Source of the DNA: Sorangium cellulosum | GTDB lineage: Bacteria; Myxococcota_A; Polyangia; Polyangiales; Polyangiaceae | Reading direction: 5' to 3' | DNA length: 64,000 nt | Assembly: GCF_004135735.1 (NCBI RefSeq) | Contig: NZ_CP012670.1 | Coordinates: 744,001 to 808,000, forward strand | Shown here: positions 16,694 to 25,653 of the stretch, piece by piece | Numbering within the stretch: position 1 is the stretch's first letter | Layout of the letters: each line of letters begins with the position of its first letter | Translations under genes and position numbers: made by a program | Notes under the pieces: model-generated | What the model was told of the DNA's origin: nothing | Databases searched by the model: none | Seen by the model: only the letters and a program-made list of their open reading frames with translations

Positions 16694-19501
16694 ATGAATC
16701 AACCCGGATTGCGCTCCCGGCTCGAGCGGTCCCCCGCGGCGCCGTGGGCCATCGCGTCGCTCGTCCTCGCCTCGTCGGCGTCCTGCGCGCGGGGCGATGA
16801 CACCCTCGCGGCGTGCGATGACGATCTCTCGCTGTGCGGAGGCGCGTGCGTCGACACGCAGACCGACCCCGAGCACTGCGGCGCCTGCGACGCCGTCTGC
16901 GCGGACGGCCAGCCGTGCGAGGCGGGCGCGTGCGTGGGCGAGGGCGAGGGCGAGGGCGGGGCGGCCGGAGCGAGCAGCTCGAGCGCGTCGGGCGGGGTCG
17001 ACGTCCCCACGTGCGGCGCCGGCGAGGCCGAGTGCGACGGCGGCTGCGTGGACCTGCAGAGCAGCCCGGTCCATTGCGGTCGCTGCGGGGTCCAGTGCGC
17101 CCCCGACGAGACGTGCACGGGAGGGGCGTGCCGCTGCAACGAGGGCCTCACCGCGTGCGTCGCCGCGGGGGCCTTCCGGGCGTGCGTCGATCCGAGCAGC
17201 GACCCGCTGCATTGCGGCGGATGCGGCGCGGCCTGCGCGCCGGGCCTGGTTTGCCACGCGGGCGCGTGCACCTGCCTCGGCGGCCCGCGCGAGGATCTCG
17301 GCTCGACCGTCCCGCAGGGCGTGACGGGCACCACGGTGGGCGTGGATACGCGCCTCGAGCTCGCCTGCGGCGGCACCGGCTCCGCGGCCCGGATCTACCG
17401 GTTCACGGCGCCCGAGGCCGGCCTGTACCGGTTCGATACCCGCGGGTCGAGCTACGACACGGTCCTCGGTGTCCTGGGCGCCGACGCGTGCGACGTGCTC
17501 GCCTGCAATGACGATCTCGGCGGGCGCGAGGCGCGCGCCTCGGTGGAGCTCGATGAAGGGGAGGCGGTCTTCGTCGTCGTCTCGGGCTACGACGGCGAGC
17601 AGGGCGATTTCTCGCTGCGCATCGGGCAGGAGGCCCCGCCGGTCTGCCCCACGGGCACCCTCGAGCCGGACGCTCCGCAGACGATCCGCGGCGACACCAC
17701 GTGGCTCAGCGACGCCGTCGCGCCGCGCTGCGGAGCGAGCGGCAGCTCGGACGCGAGCTACACGTTCACGGCGCCGCGCGACGGCAGGTACGTCTTCGAC
17801 ACCTTCGGCTCCTCGTTCGACACGCTCCTCGAGCTACGGAGCGAGACCTGCGCCGGCTCGGTGATCGTCTGCAACAACGACGCGGCGGGGGGAAAGCAGT
17901 CGCGCGTCGCGGCGGACCTCGCCGCGGGCCAGACCGTGGTCGCGGTGGTCGACGGCAACGCCGGCGACGCCGGGGCCTTCACGCTGAGCGTCACCGAGTA
18001 TGTGGCGCCCCCCTGTCCGGAGCACGATCTGGGCTCCGCGGCGCCGCAGCGCGTGACGGGCAACTCCGCGGCCGAGGTCCGCGAGAGCGCCCTGCCGTCG
18101 CCGTGCGGAGGCGGCGACGGCCCCGAGGTGACCTACAGCTTCACCGCGCCCGAGCGCGCGCTCTACACCTTCGACACCTTCGGCTCCTCCTTCGACACGG
18201 TCCTCTACCTCCACGACGGGACGTGCGACGGCCCGAGCCTGGGCTGCGATGACGACACATCGGACGCGCAATCGCAGGTGAGGGTGCTGCTCGACGAGGG
18301 GCAGACCGTGGTCGTGGTCGTGGATGGCTATGACAGCTCGAGCTCCGGCCCTTTCTCGCTCGGCGTGAGCCAGACCCAGGTCCCGTCGTGCCCGCTCATC
18401 GATCTCGGGTCGACGGTGCCTCAGGCCGTGACCGGGACGACCGAGGGCGCGGTGGATATGCTGGATCCGAGCTGCGGCGAGGGCGGCGGCGGCGAGGCCA
18501 CCTACGGCTTCACCGCGCCAGCCGCCGGCACGTACCTCTTCGACACGTTCGGATCGAGCTTCGACACGGTCCTCTACGCGCGCGACGGCGGCTGCGCCGG
18601 GCCCCAGCTCGGCTGCAACGATGACGCGGGCGGAGGCCAGCAGTCTCAGCTCGTCATGGAGCTCGAGGCGCACCAGACGATCCTCCTCGCCGTGGACGGG
18701 AGCTCCGCCGTGGAATCGGGCGAGTTCATGCTCACGGTCGAGCGCGTCTCCGACGAGGGCACCTGCGCGACGGCGATCGATCTCGGCTCGACCGTCCCGC
18801 AGACCGCGGAGGGCAGGACCACGGCGCGGCCGAACACGCACGACACGAGCTGCGACGACGACTCCGCGGCGCCCGATGTCGTGTACACGTTCACGGCCCC
18901 GGAGGACGGCTATTACGTCGTCGACACGGTGGGGTCCACGTTCGATACGATCGTGCAGGTGCGCGAGGGCAGCTGCGCCGGCGACGCGCTCGCCTGCAAC
19001 GACGACGCGGGCGGCAGCCAGTCCGCGGTGAACGTGCCGCTCCGCGCTGGCCAGACGGTCGCCGTGATCGTCGACGGCTATTCCATGGAAGAGGGGAGCT
19101 ACACGCTGAACATCACCCCCTTCGAGGAGATCGGCACCTGCGCCGCGCCGATCGATCTCGGCTCGGAGCTGCCTCTCACCAGGACCGGCGCCTCGGTGAT
19201 TCAACCCGACTCGATGGCGTCCGAATGCGTCTCGGCGGACGGTCCGGACACGGTGTTCACCTACACCGCCCCGGTCGCCGGGACCTATGTCATCGACGCG
19301 GTCGGCGAGGACTTCGATACGGTCCTGCACGCTCGCTCGGGGGGCTGCGACGGCGCCCCGCTCGCCTGCAACGACGATGATCCCGGCACCGCGGCGGCGC
19401 GCCTGAGGCTGGAGCTCAGCGCCGGTCAGGTCATCACCCTCGTGGTCGACAGCTACGGATCGAAGCCAGGCAATTTCACGTTGCACATCGACGCCTACTG
19501 A
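16694..19501 (+). CDS. secreted Cys-rich repeat / PPC-like domain protein
   Basis: A 935-residue export protein starting at ATG 16694 behind AGAGGAAG. The signal region (WAIASLVLASSASC) may be a weak lipobox. Residues ~35-200 hold three to four Cys-rich units of the form CGGACVDTQTDPEHCGACDAVC. Six beta-type repeats of about 115-120 residues follow. Each starts near LGSTVPQxVTGTT and contains a YTFTAPxxGxYxFDTxGSSF core, a CNDD Asp pair and a GQTVxVVVDGY strand. The repeats resemble bacterial pre-peptidase C-terminal (PPC) domains, which bind substrates or surfaces. There is no protease or other enzyme domain, so adhesion or polymer binding is more likely. A paralogue follows 210 bp downstream. 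Confidence 0.82.
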   Translation: MNQPGLRSRLERSPAAPWAIASLVLASSASCARGDDTLAACDDDLSLCGGACVDTQTDPEHCGACDAVCADGQPCEAGACVGEGEGEGGAAGASSSSASGGVDVPTCGAGEAECDGGCVDLQSSPVHCGRCGVQCAPDETCTGGACRCNEGLTACVAAGAFRACVDPSSDPLHCGGCGAACAPGLVCHAGACTCLGGPREDLGSTVPQGVTGTTVGVDTRLELACGGTGSAARIYRFTAPEAGLYRFDTRGSSYDTVLGVLGADACDVLACNDDLGGREARASVELDEGEAVFVVVSGYDGEQGDFSLRIGQEAPPVCPTGTLEPDAPQTIRGDTTWLSDAVAPRCGASGSSDASYTFTAPRDGRYVFDTFGSSFDTLLELRSETCAGSVIVCNNDAAGGKQSRVAADLAAGQTVVAVVDGNAGDAGAFTLSVTEYVAPPCPEHDLGSAAPQRVTGNSAAEVRESALPSPCGGGDGPEVTYSFTAPERALYTFDTFGSSFDTVLYLHDGTCDGPSLGCDDDTSDAQSQVRVLLDEGQTVVVVVDGYDSSSSGPFSLGVSQTQVPSCPLIDLGSTVPQAVTGTTEGAVDMLDPSCGEGGGGEATYGFTAPAAGTYLFDTFGSSFDTVLYARDGGCAGPQLGCNDDAGGGQQSQLVMELEAHQTILLAVDGSSAVESGEFMLTVERVSDEGTCATAIDLGSTVPQTAEGRTTARPNTHDTSCDDDSAAPDVVYTFTAPEDGYYVVDTVGSTFDTIVQVREGSCAGDALACNDDAGGSQSAVNVPLRAGQTVAVIVDGYSMEEGSYTLNITPFEEIGTCAAPIDLGSELPLTRTGASVIQPDSMASECVSADGPDTVFTYTAPVAGTYVIDAVGEDFDTVLHARSGGCDGAPLACNDDDPGTAAARLRLELSAGQVITLVVDSYGSKPGNFTLHIDAY

Positions 19502-19711
19502 GCCGGCGCGCCGCGCGCCGCCCTGGCGATGGGGCGTGACCTGGAGATCGGTCACCCACCGCGCCGCGGCGCCGCGCGCGTCACGTCGCCGCCGCGGCCG
19601 AGCCGGGCAATCCCGCAGGTCCGCCGGTTGCGGATGCCGCGCCCGAGCGCGTATCCTGGCGCGCGACCCGTCATTCCCCGCCTCGGACGGCCGGGGATCT
19701 CAGGGACGACC

Positions 19712-22216
19712 ATGAACCGATCCGGATTGCGCCTCAGGCCCACCCTCTCCACCGCTGCGCTTCTCCTGGCGGCAGGGGTGGTCCTCGCGTCGTCCTGCGC
19801 CGCGACCTCCGGCGGGGCGGGCGATTGCGGTGAGGGGCTGTCGCGGTGCGACGGCGCGTGCGTCGATGTCCGGACCGACGCCCGCCATTGCGGCGCGTGC
19901 GGCGTCGCCTGCGCCGGGGGGCGGGGCTGCGCGGAAGGCCGTTGCGAGGGCGGCGGCGACATCGGCCTCGGCGTGGGCGGGCCCCTCGGGGGCTGCGCCG
20001 ACGATCGGACCGAGTGCGCCGGCGGCTGCGTGGACCTCCGTGCAGATCCAGGGAACTGCGGCGCTTGCGGCGCGCGGTGCGCGCCGGGGCAGGGCTGCAC
20101 CGACGGCGTCTGCGCCTGCGCCGACGGCACGACGGCGTGCGACGGCGCGTGCGTCGACCTCCGGAGCGACAGGGCGCACTGCGGTGAATGCGGGGCCCGC
20201 TGCTCGCCGACCCAGCTGTGCGTGGGCGGCGCCTGCACCTGCGCCGAGGGGCTGGAGGACTGCGCTGGCTCGTGCGTCGACCTGCACACGAGCGAGCTGC
20301 ACTGCGGCCGGTGCGGGGTCGAGTGCGGCCGAGGCGCGCTCTGCCACGAGGGCGCCTGCACCTGCGTCCTTGGCACCTACGATGAGCTCGGCGCCACGTT
20401 CCCGCAGCGGGTGACCGGGACCACAGCCGGTGGAGAGTCGAATCACGGGCTCGCGTGCGTGGCCGCAGGTGCGGCGGAGCGGGTCTACCGCTTCACGCCG
20501 CCCGAGGCGGGGACCTACACGCTGGACACCTTCGGATCCACCTTCGATACGGCCCTTGGCGTGCTGGACGCGACCTCCTGCGCGCAGCTCGGATGCAACG
20601 ACGACAGCCTGGGCAAGCAATCCAGGGTCCGTGTCGTCCTCGAGGCGGGCGAGGCTGTCCTGATCGTCGTGACCGGCTTCGACGGGGCGGAGGGCGACTT
20701 CACGCTCAACGTGGCGAAGGCCGCGCTGCCGCGCTGTCCTTCGGGGGACGAGATCCTGACCACCGTCCCGCAGGCGATCTCCGGCGACACCGCCCTGCTC
20801 GACGACGGGATCACGCCGATCTGCGGTCACACCGGCAGCCCCGACGCGGCATATACCTTCACGGCTCCGGCCGAAGGCGTGTACGTCTTCGACACGTTCG
20901 GCTCCGCGTACGACACCCTCCTGGAGCTCCGCGACGGCGGGTGTGACGGGGCGGTGCTCGCCTGCAACGACGACGCGCAGGGGCGGCCGCAGTCGCGCAT
21001 CACGGAGCGGCTCACGGCCGGCCAGACGGTCGTTGCCCTCGTGGATGGCGCCGGCGGCGAGAGCGGTCCCTTCACGCTGAACATCTCCGCGTGGGCGCCG
21101 CCCCCGTGTCCCGTCGTCGAGCTCGGCCCCACGGTCCCGCAGTCGGTCGGGGGCACCACGTCGGGCTTCGACGATCACCTCGCCCCGCCTTGCAACCCGG
21201 GTCGCGGCCCCGAGGTGAGCCACAGCTTCACGGCGCCGGTCGCTGGCCGGTACACGTTCGACACGCTCGGCTCGAGCTTTGACGCGGTGCTCCACGTTCA
21301 CGACGGCGGCTGCGCGGGCCCCGTGCTGGGCTGCAACGAGGATGCACCGACCGGGGATCACGCGGAGGTCACCCTGCCGCTCGCGGAGGGGCAGACGGTG
21401 TACGTGATCGTGGACGGCGTGCACGGGCAGGAGGGCGCCTACACGCTGAACGTGCACGGCGTCCCCGCGCCCTCGTGCCCGGCGCACGCCCTCGGGTCGA
21501 TGGTCCCGCAGACGGTGGAGGGGACCACCGCCGGCCTTGGCGACTTCGTGCGCGCGCCGTGCGGCACCGCGGGCGGCGCCGAGGAGACGTACAGCTTCAC
21601 GGCGCCGTCGGACGGCGTGTACGTCTTCGACACGTCCGGCTCGAGCTTCGACACGATCGTCCACGTGCATGACGGCACGTGCGGCGGCGCGCCGCTGGCC
21701 TGCAACGACAACGCGCCGGGCAGCGCGTCACGGGTGGCGGTCCCGCTCGTCGCGGGCCAGACGGTCGTGGTCGTCGTGGATGGCTCCGGCGCGTCGGCGT
21801 CTGGCGCTTACAAGCTCAACGTCAGCCTGTTCGACGGCGACGCCACCTGCGCGAGCCCGATCGATCTCGGCTCGACGGTCCCGCAGACGGCGACGGGCTC
21901 GACCTTGCACCAGCCGGACTCCGCCGCGCCGAGCTGCACCGCGTCGAGCGGCAATGACAGGGTCTATCGCTTCACCGCGCCGGCTGCGGGGACCTACGTC
22001 ATCGACACGCGGTCCTCGAGCTTCGACACGGTCCTTCACGTGCACGACGGCGAGGGCTGCACCGGCGCCGAGCTCGCGTGCAACGACAACGCGAGCGGCC
22101 TTGCCTCGCGCGTGGAGGTGACCCTCGCCGAGGGGCAGGTGATCACGATCGTCGGCGACGGCCGCCCCTCCGCGTCGGGCACCCTCACGCTGAACATCAC
22201 CGCGGCCACGCCCTAG
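19712..22216 (+). CDS. secreted Cys-rich repeat / PPC-like domain protein (tandem paralogue)
   Basis: An 834-residue paralogue of the preceding gene, starting at ATG 19712. The signal peptide (LSTAALLLAAGVVLASSC) ends at a Cys that fits lipid attachment. Four Cys-rich units follow (for example CGACGARCAPGQGCTDGVCA), then five beta repeats with the same YTFTAP, FDTxGSSFD, CNDD and AGQTVVVVVDG landmarks. It has one more Cys-rich unit and one fewer PPC-like domain than its neighbour, so the pair diverged by unit gain and loss after duplication. It probably sits on the outer surface. No catalytic domain is visible. Confidence 0.82.
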   Translation: MNRSGLRLRPTLSTAALLLAAGVVLASSCAATSGGAGDCGEGLSRCDGACVDVRTDARHCGACGVACAGGRGCAEGRCEGGGDIGLGVGGPLGGCADDRTECAGGCVDLRADPGNCGACGARCAPGQGCTDGVCACADGTTACDGACVDLRSDRAHCGECGARCSPTQLCVGGACTCAEGLEDCAGSCVDLHTSELHCGRCGVECGRGALCHEGACTCVLGTYDELGATFPQRVTGTTAGGESNHGLACVAAGAAERVYRFTPPEAGTYTLDTFGSTFDTALGVLDATSCAQLGCNDDSLGKQSRVRVVLEAGEAVLIVVTGFDGAEGDFTLNVAKAALPRCPSGDEILTTVPQAISGDTALLDDGITPICGHTGSPDAAYTFTAPAEGVYVFDTFGSAYDTLLELRDGGCDGAVLACNDDAQGRPQSRITERLTAGQTVVALVDGAGGESGPFTLNISAWAPPPCPVVELGPTVPQSVGGTTSGFDDHLAPPCNPGRGPEVSHSFTAPVAGRYTFDTLGSSFDAVLHVHDGGCAGPVLGCNEDAPTGDHAEVTLPLAEGQTVYVIVDGVHGQEGAYTLNVHGVPAPSCPAHALGSMVPQTVEGTTAGLGDFVRAPCGTAGGAEETYSFTAPSDGVYVFDTSGSSFDTIVHVHDGTCGGAPLACNDNAPGSASRVAVPLVAGQTVVVVVDGSGASASGAYKLNVSLFDGDATCASPIDLGSTVPQTATGSTLHQPDSAAPSCTASSGNDRVYRFTAPAAGTYVIDTRSSSFDTVLHVHDGEGCTGAELACNDNASGLASRVEVTLAEGQVITIVGDGRPSASGTLTLNITAATP

Positions 22217-22285
22217 CCTCGCGCCGCAGCCCGGTCGCCGGCCCCGTGCCGCGATCCGAGCGCCGCCCCCACGCCGATCGCGGTA

Positions 22286-22419
22286 GGCCCCCGGAGGGTG
22301 GGGCCGCGCGCGGGGGGCTCACTGGAGGGGCTGGCGTGGAGGCGAGCCACGCCAGGGGCTCGCCGGAACGCGAGCCCCGGAGGTGAGCCCCCCGCGCGCG
22401 GCCCCACCCTCCGGGGGCC
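22286..22419. repeat. 37-bp perfect inverted repeat enclosing two hairpins
   Basis: The arms 22286-22322 and 22383-22419 are perfect reverse complements, mostly G/C. The 60-bp interior contains two further hairpins: CTGGCGTGG/CCACGCCAG and GGGGCTCG/CGAGCCCC. The whole can fold as a three-way junction. It lies after the second repeat-protein gene and before a TPR gene, with no T-run, so a simple terminator is a poor fit. Confidence 0.9.
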
Positions 22420-22673
22420 GGGCAACCCGAAGAAGGCCCGGCACCGGGCGCCGGACCTGGGCGTTACGGCGCTCAGCACCCCGTAGGGGCAGGTACCCCG
22501 GCGTGGCAGCACGGAGGAGGGGGATGGCGGGCGCCCCCCACGCCCGGACGACGTCCGCCGCGGCCTCCCTAGGAGTTTTCTTGAGAGCCGCGCCCACCCG
22601 TGCGAGGCTCGGCCCCCCTGGGACCAGCGCCCGTCCGTCGGGACCGTCCCCATGATGTGATCCGGGTCGAACC

Positions 22674-23795
22674 ATGCCTAAGGAACGCGTGTTCTCCCTC
22701 GATGCCGTCCGGACCGACGGCTGGTTCGAGCGCATCGGCGACGGCATCGGCAGCTTCCAGGCCCTCTGCGAGATCGTGGGCGAGGCGTTCTTTGCGTTCT
22801 CGATGATCACCGGCGCCCGCATCACGGCGCTCACCGTCGATCGGCGCAACCCGGACAACACGCTGGTCGACTTCGTCATCGCGCCGCCGGGCGAGGAGGA
22901 CATCGACGGCGACGTCCAGCGGCTCACGCTCGCGGACTTCCGCCACCGCCTCGTCGGCGCCCTCCTCACCGAGGACATCACGCCGCCGGCCCCCGAGCGC
23001 GACACCGACCTCGAGGGGCTCCAGCTCCACATCGGCGTCCGCTACCTGCTGCTCGCCCCGCTCTACGGCTACAGCCTGCGCAAGCTGTCGGTCGAGGGGA
23101 AGACCTCGCGCCTGCTCCTCTTGCGCGACGGCATCGAGGAGACGCACGAGCTCAACGAGTTCCGCGCCCGCATCCGCTCGCACGTGCGGGACGAGCTGGA
23201 GCGCGCCTCGGCCGGCGCGCGCTCCGCGATCGATCTCACGAAGGTCGCCGAGGCCGAGATCGCCTCCCAGCACGGCGACTACCCGAAGGTGATCCAGCTC
23301 CTCGGCACGTGGCCCGCGCCGCTCGCGATCTTCCTGCGCACGCCCGAGGGCCAGATGCTGACGCCGGACGCCCGCAGCCTGATCGCGAAGGGTCTCGGCC
23401 TGCTCGGCACCGCGTGCGTCAAGCTCGGCGAGGAGCACCAGGGCGAGGAGGTCATGCGCCTCGCCGTCCAGTATGCGCACGACGGCGCCGCCGCCGGCGA
23501 CATCTTCCGCCGGCTCGGCGAGGCCATGCTGGACGACGGGCGCGCGGGCGAGGCCATCGGCCCGCTGCGCCGCGCCGCGAACCTCGGCGCCCCGCCGAAG
23601 CAGATCTGGCCGCTGCTCGCGCGGGCGTTCGTGCAGCGCAAGAAATTCGTCGCCGCCCTCGCCTGCATCCGCGAGGCGCGCACCGCCGGCGTGCCGGACG
23701 CCGAGATGGTGGAGGAGATCCGGGAGATCGAGGCGTCCCTGGGCACGGCGCTGACCGCCTGGAGGGGGCTGGTCCTGGCCGCGAGCCGCGCCTAG
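22674..23795 (+). CDS. TPR-like conserved protein of unknown function
   Basis: A 373-residue soluble protein. The N-terminal half (RTDGWFERIGDGIGSFQALC, then TDLEGLQLHIGVRYLLLAPL) has no domain I recognise. The C-terminal half, from about residue 205, is a run of helical repeats like TPRs (YAHDGAAAGDIFRRLGEAML and IGPLRRAANLGAPPKQIWPL), usually protein-binding surfaces. There is no signal peptide. It sits about 240 bp before nuoA on the same strand, separated by a promoter-like region, so it is probably not part of the nuo transcript. Confidence 0.75.
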   Translation: MPKERVFSLDAVRTDGWFERIGDGIGSFQALCEIVGEAFFAFSMITGARITALTVDRRNPDNTLVDFVIAPPGEEDIDGDVQRLTLADFRHRLVGALLTEDITPPAPERDTDLEGLQLHIGVRYLLLAPLYGYSLRKLSVEGKTSRLLLLRDGIEETHELNEFRARIRSHVRDELERASAGARSAIDLTKVAEAEIASQHGDYPKVIQLLGTWPAPLAIFLRTPEGQMLTPDARSLIAKGLGLLGTACVKLGEEHQGEEVMRLAVQYAHDGAAAGDIFRRLGEAMLDDGRAGEAIGPLRRAANLGAPPKQIWPLLARAFVQRKKFVAALACIREARTAGVPDAEMVEEIREIEASLGTALTAWRGLVLAASRA

Positions 23796-23826
23796 GATGC
23801 GGCCCGCACGTTCCCGACCGGGTCCA

Positions 23827-23855
23827 TTGACACCCCCGCGGCGGGCGGCTAGATC
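23827..23855 (+). promoter_or_regulatory. candidate sigma-70-type promoter for the nuo operon
   Basis: A perfect -35 TTGACA at 23827-23832 is followed, 17 bp on, by TAGATC at 23850-23855 as a weak -10. Start would fall near 23862, leaving a leader of about 175 bases before nuoA. Confidence 0.45.
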
Positions 23856-23866
23856 CGGCGCGAATT

Positions 23867-23894
23867 AAGCCGAGATCGCTCGGATTTTTGGCTG
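23867..23894 (+). terminator. small hairpin with T5 in the nuo leader, attenuator-like
   Basis: CCGAG-ATCG-CTCGG at 23870-23883, extended by flanking AGCC/GGCT pairing, is followed by ATTTTT. It lies just after the predicted start of the nuo transcript, or it could end transcription of the TPR gene. Confidence 0.45.
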
Positions 23895-24038
23895 TTCCCG
23901 GCAGCATCGCCGCGCAGCTCTCACCGTTTTGGACTGCATGGTTCGGGGCCGCGGGCCCCGAGGTCTCGCCTGGAGTGCCGCACGCCAGGGCGAGACGGTC
24001 GACCCTATCCAGGGGTCACCCGCAGGAGTGCTCTCTCG

Positions 24039-24395
24039 ATGGCCACCTACATCCCCCTGTTCCTGCTGTTTCTCGTGGCCGCCGTCGTCGCGCTCGGCAT
24101 GTTCACGCTGACGTCGCTCCTCGGCCCGAAGAACCCGACGGCCGAGAAGATGATCCCGTACGAATGCGGCAGCGATTCGACGGGCGGACGCTTCGTCAAG
24201 CCGAGCGTGAAGTTCTACCTGACGGCGATCCTCTTTGTCGTCTTCGACATCGAGGTGGTGCTCATCTATCCGTGGACGGTCCAGTTCCGCTCACTCGGCT
24301 GGGTCGGCCTCGCGACGATGGGCTCGTTCATCGCGATGCTCGTCGTCGTGCTCGTGTACGTGTGGAAGAAGGGAGCTCTGGAATGGGAGAAATAA
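24039..24395 (+). CDS. nuoA: NADH-quinone oxidoreductase subunit A
   Basis: A 118-residue membrane subunit at the hinge between the peripheral and membrane arms of complex I. It has the usual three helices: residues ~5-28, ~60-82 and ~88-110. The conserved acidic and Cys loop EKMIPYECGSD sits between helices 1 and 2, and VVFDIEVVLIYPW lies in helix 2. The length is normal. It opens the nuo operon, and its 3' end overlaps nuoB by 13 bp. Confidence 0.95.
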   Translation: MATYIPLFLLFLVAAVVALGMFTLTSLLGPKNPTAEKMIPYECGSDSTGGRFVKPSVKFYLTAILFVVFDIEVVLIYPWTVQFRSLGWVGLATMGSFIAMLVVVLVYVWKKGALEWEK

Positions 24396-24958
24396 CGAGC
24401 GGAGGCGCCTCGACGCGGGTGCTCGAGGGCACCGAGCACGGCTTCGCCACGACCCGCGTCGACGCGCTGCTCAACTGGGCGAAGAAGTACTCCCTGTTCC
24501 AGTACCCGTTCGTGACGGCGTGTTGCGGGATGGAGTACATGGCCATGGCGAGCCCGCGCTTCGACATGGCGCGCTTCGGCGCCGAGGTGCCGCGCTTCTC
24601 TCCGCGCCAGGCCGACCTGCTCTGGGTGGTGGGGACCATCAGCCAGCGCCAGGCGCCCGCGCTCAAGCGCATCTACGAGCAGATGGCCGACCCGAAGTGG
24701 GTGCTCGCCTTCGGCACCTGCGCCTCGTGCGGCGGCTTCTACGACAACTACACGACCCTCGCCGGCATCGACAAGATCATCCCCTGCGACATCTACGTGC
24801 CCGGGTGCCCGCCGCGCCCCGAGGCGGTGCTCGACGGCCTCATGCTGCTCCAGGACAAGATCGCGCGCGGCGATCGCACGCCCGCGGTCGTCAAGCCGCG
24901 CGAGGATCCCGCGCAGGCCGAGCGGCTCGTCGCCCTCCAGCGCAAGGAGAGGATCTAG
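24383..24958 (+). CDS. nuoB: NADH-quinone oxidoreductase subunit B
   Basis: A 191-residue Fe-S subunit carrying cluster N2, the last cluster before quinone. The four cluster ligands are visible as the tandem C47-C48 (TACCGMEYMAMA), C113 (FGTCASCGG) and C142 (VPGCPPRP). ATG 24383 lies inside the end of nuoA, so the two are coupled. The N-terminal ~20 residues are variable and the C-terminal tail extends slightly beyond the core. It partners NuoD to form the quinone site. Confidence 0.96.
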   Translation: MGEITSGGASTRVLEGTEHGFATTRVDALLNWAKKYSLFQYPFVTACCGMEYMAMASPRFDMARFGAEVPRFSPRQADLLWVVGTISQRQAPALKRIYEQMADPKWVLAFGTCASCGGFYDNYTTLAGIDKIIPCDIYVPGCPPRPEAVLDGLMLLQDKIARGDRTPAVVKPREDPAQAERLVALQRKERI

Positions 24959-24960
24959 TC

Positions 24961-25650
24961 ATGAGCAAGAAGGTCCTGGAGCTCCTGACGGCGCACTTCC
25001 CGGACGCCGTCCTGGAGACGCACTCGCAGTTCGGCGACGACACGGCGGTGATCGAGCCGGCCGCGTGGCGCGACGTCGCCCTCTTCCTCCGCAACGACCC
25101 GCGGAGCCTGATGAACATGTTCGTCGACCTCACGGCGGTCGACTACCTCTGGCGCGGCGACGTGCCCCGCTTCGAGGTGGTCTGCCACCTGCGCTCGCTC
25201 GAGCGCGCCCACCGCATCCGGATCAAGGCGCGCGTGGGCGACGAGGAGGGCAACGGCGCCGAGATCGACTCGCTCGTCCCGGTGTGGAAGGGCGCGAACT
25301 GGTTCGAGCGCGAGTGCTACGACCTGCTCGGCATCGTCTTCAAGGGGCACCCCGATCTCCGGCGCATCCTGATGTACCCGGAGTTCCAGGGGCACCCCCT
25401 GCGCAAGGACTACCCGGCCAACCGCATCCAGCCGCTCGTGCCGTTCCGCGACGTGCCCAACACCGGCAAGCTGCCGCCGTTCGGCCCCGACGAGGGCATG
25501 AGCTTCGGCCGCCAGTCGCACGATTTCGCGCTGTACCAGCACGACCAGCACGCGAACGGCGCGTCGGTCGAGTCGACCGGCGGCGACGAGGCCTCCGACA
25601 ACGGCAAACCGCAGGGCCTCGGCGCGGCTGCGCTGGAGGACCGGAGCTGA
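24961..25650 (+). CDS. nuoC: NADH-quinone oxidoreductase subunit C
   Basis: A 229-residue peripheral-arm subunit, not fused to NuoD as in E. coli. The family segment VPVWKGANWFERECYDLLGI and the following HPDLRRILMYPEFQGHPLRKDYP are clear. ATG 24961 lies 2 bp after the nuoB stop. The last ~40 residues are an extension of Asp, Gly and Ser with no recognisable motif, longer than most NuoC proteins. Confidence 0.95.
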   Translation: MSKKVLELLTAHFPDAVLETHSQFGDDTAVIEPAAWRDVALFLRNDPRSLMNMFVDLTAVDYLWRGDVPRFEVVCHLRSLERAHRIRIKARVGDEEGNGAEIDSLVPVWKGANWFERECYDLLGIVFKGHPDLRRILMYPEFQGHPLRKDYPANRIQPLVPFRDVPNTGKLPPFGPDEGMSFGRQSHDFALYQHDQHANGASVESTGGDEASDNGKPQGLGAAALEDRS

Positions 25651-25653
25651 CCG

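Noticed and set aside
22217..22660. ORFs inside the inverted repeat region
   Set aside because: They are palindromic by construction and carry no start with RBS or domain.
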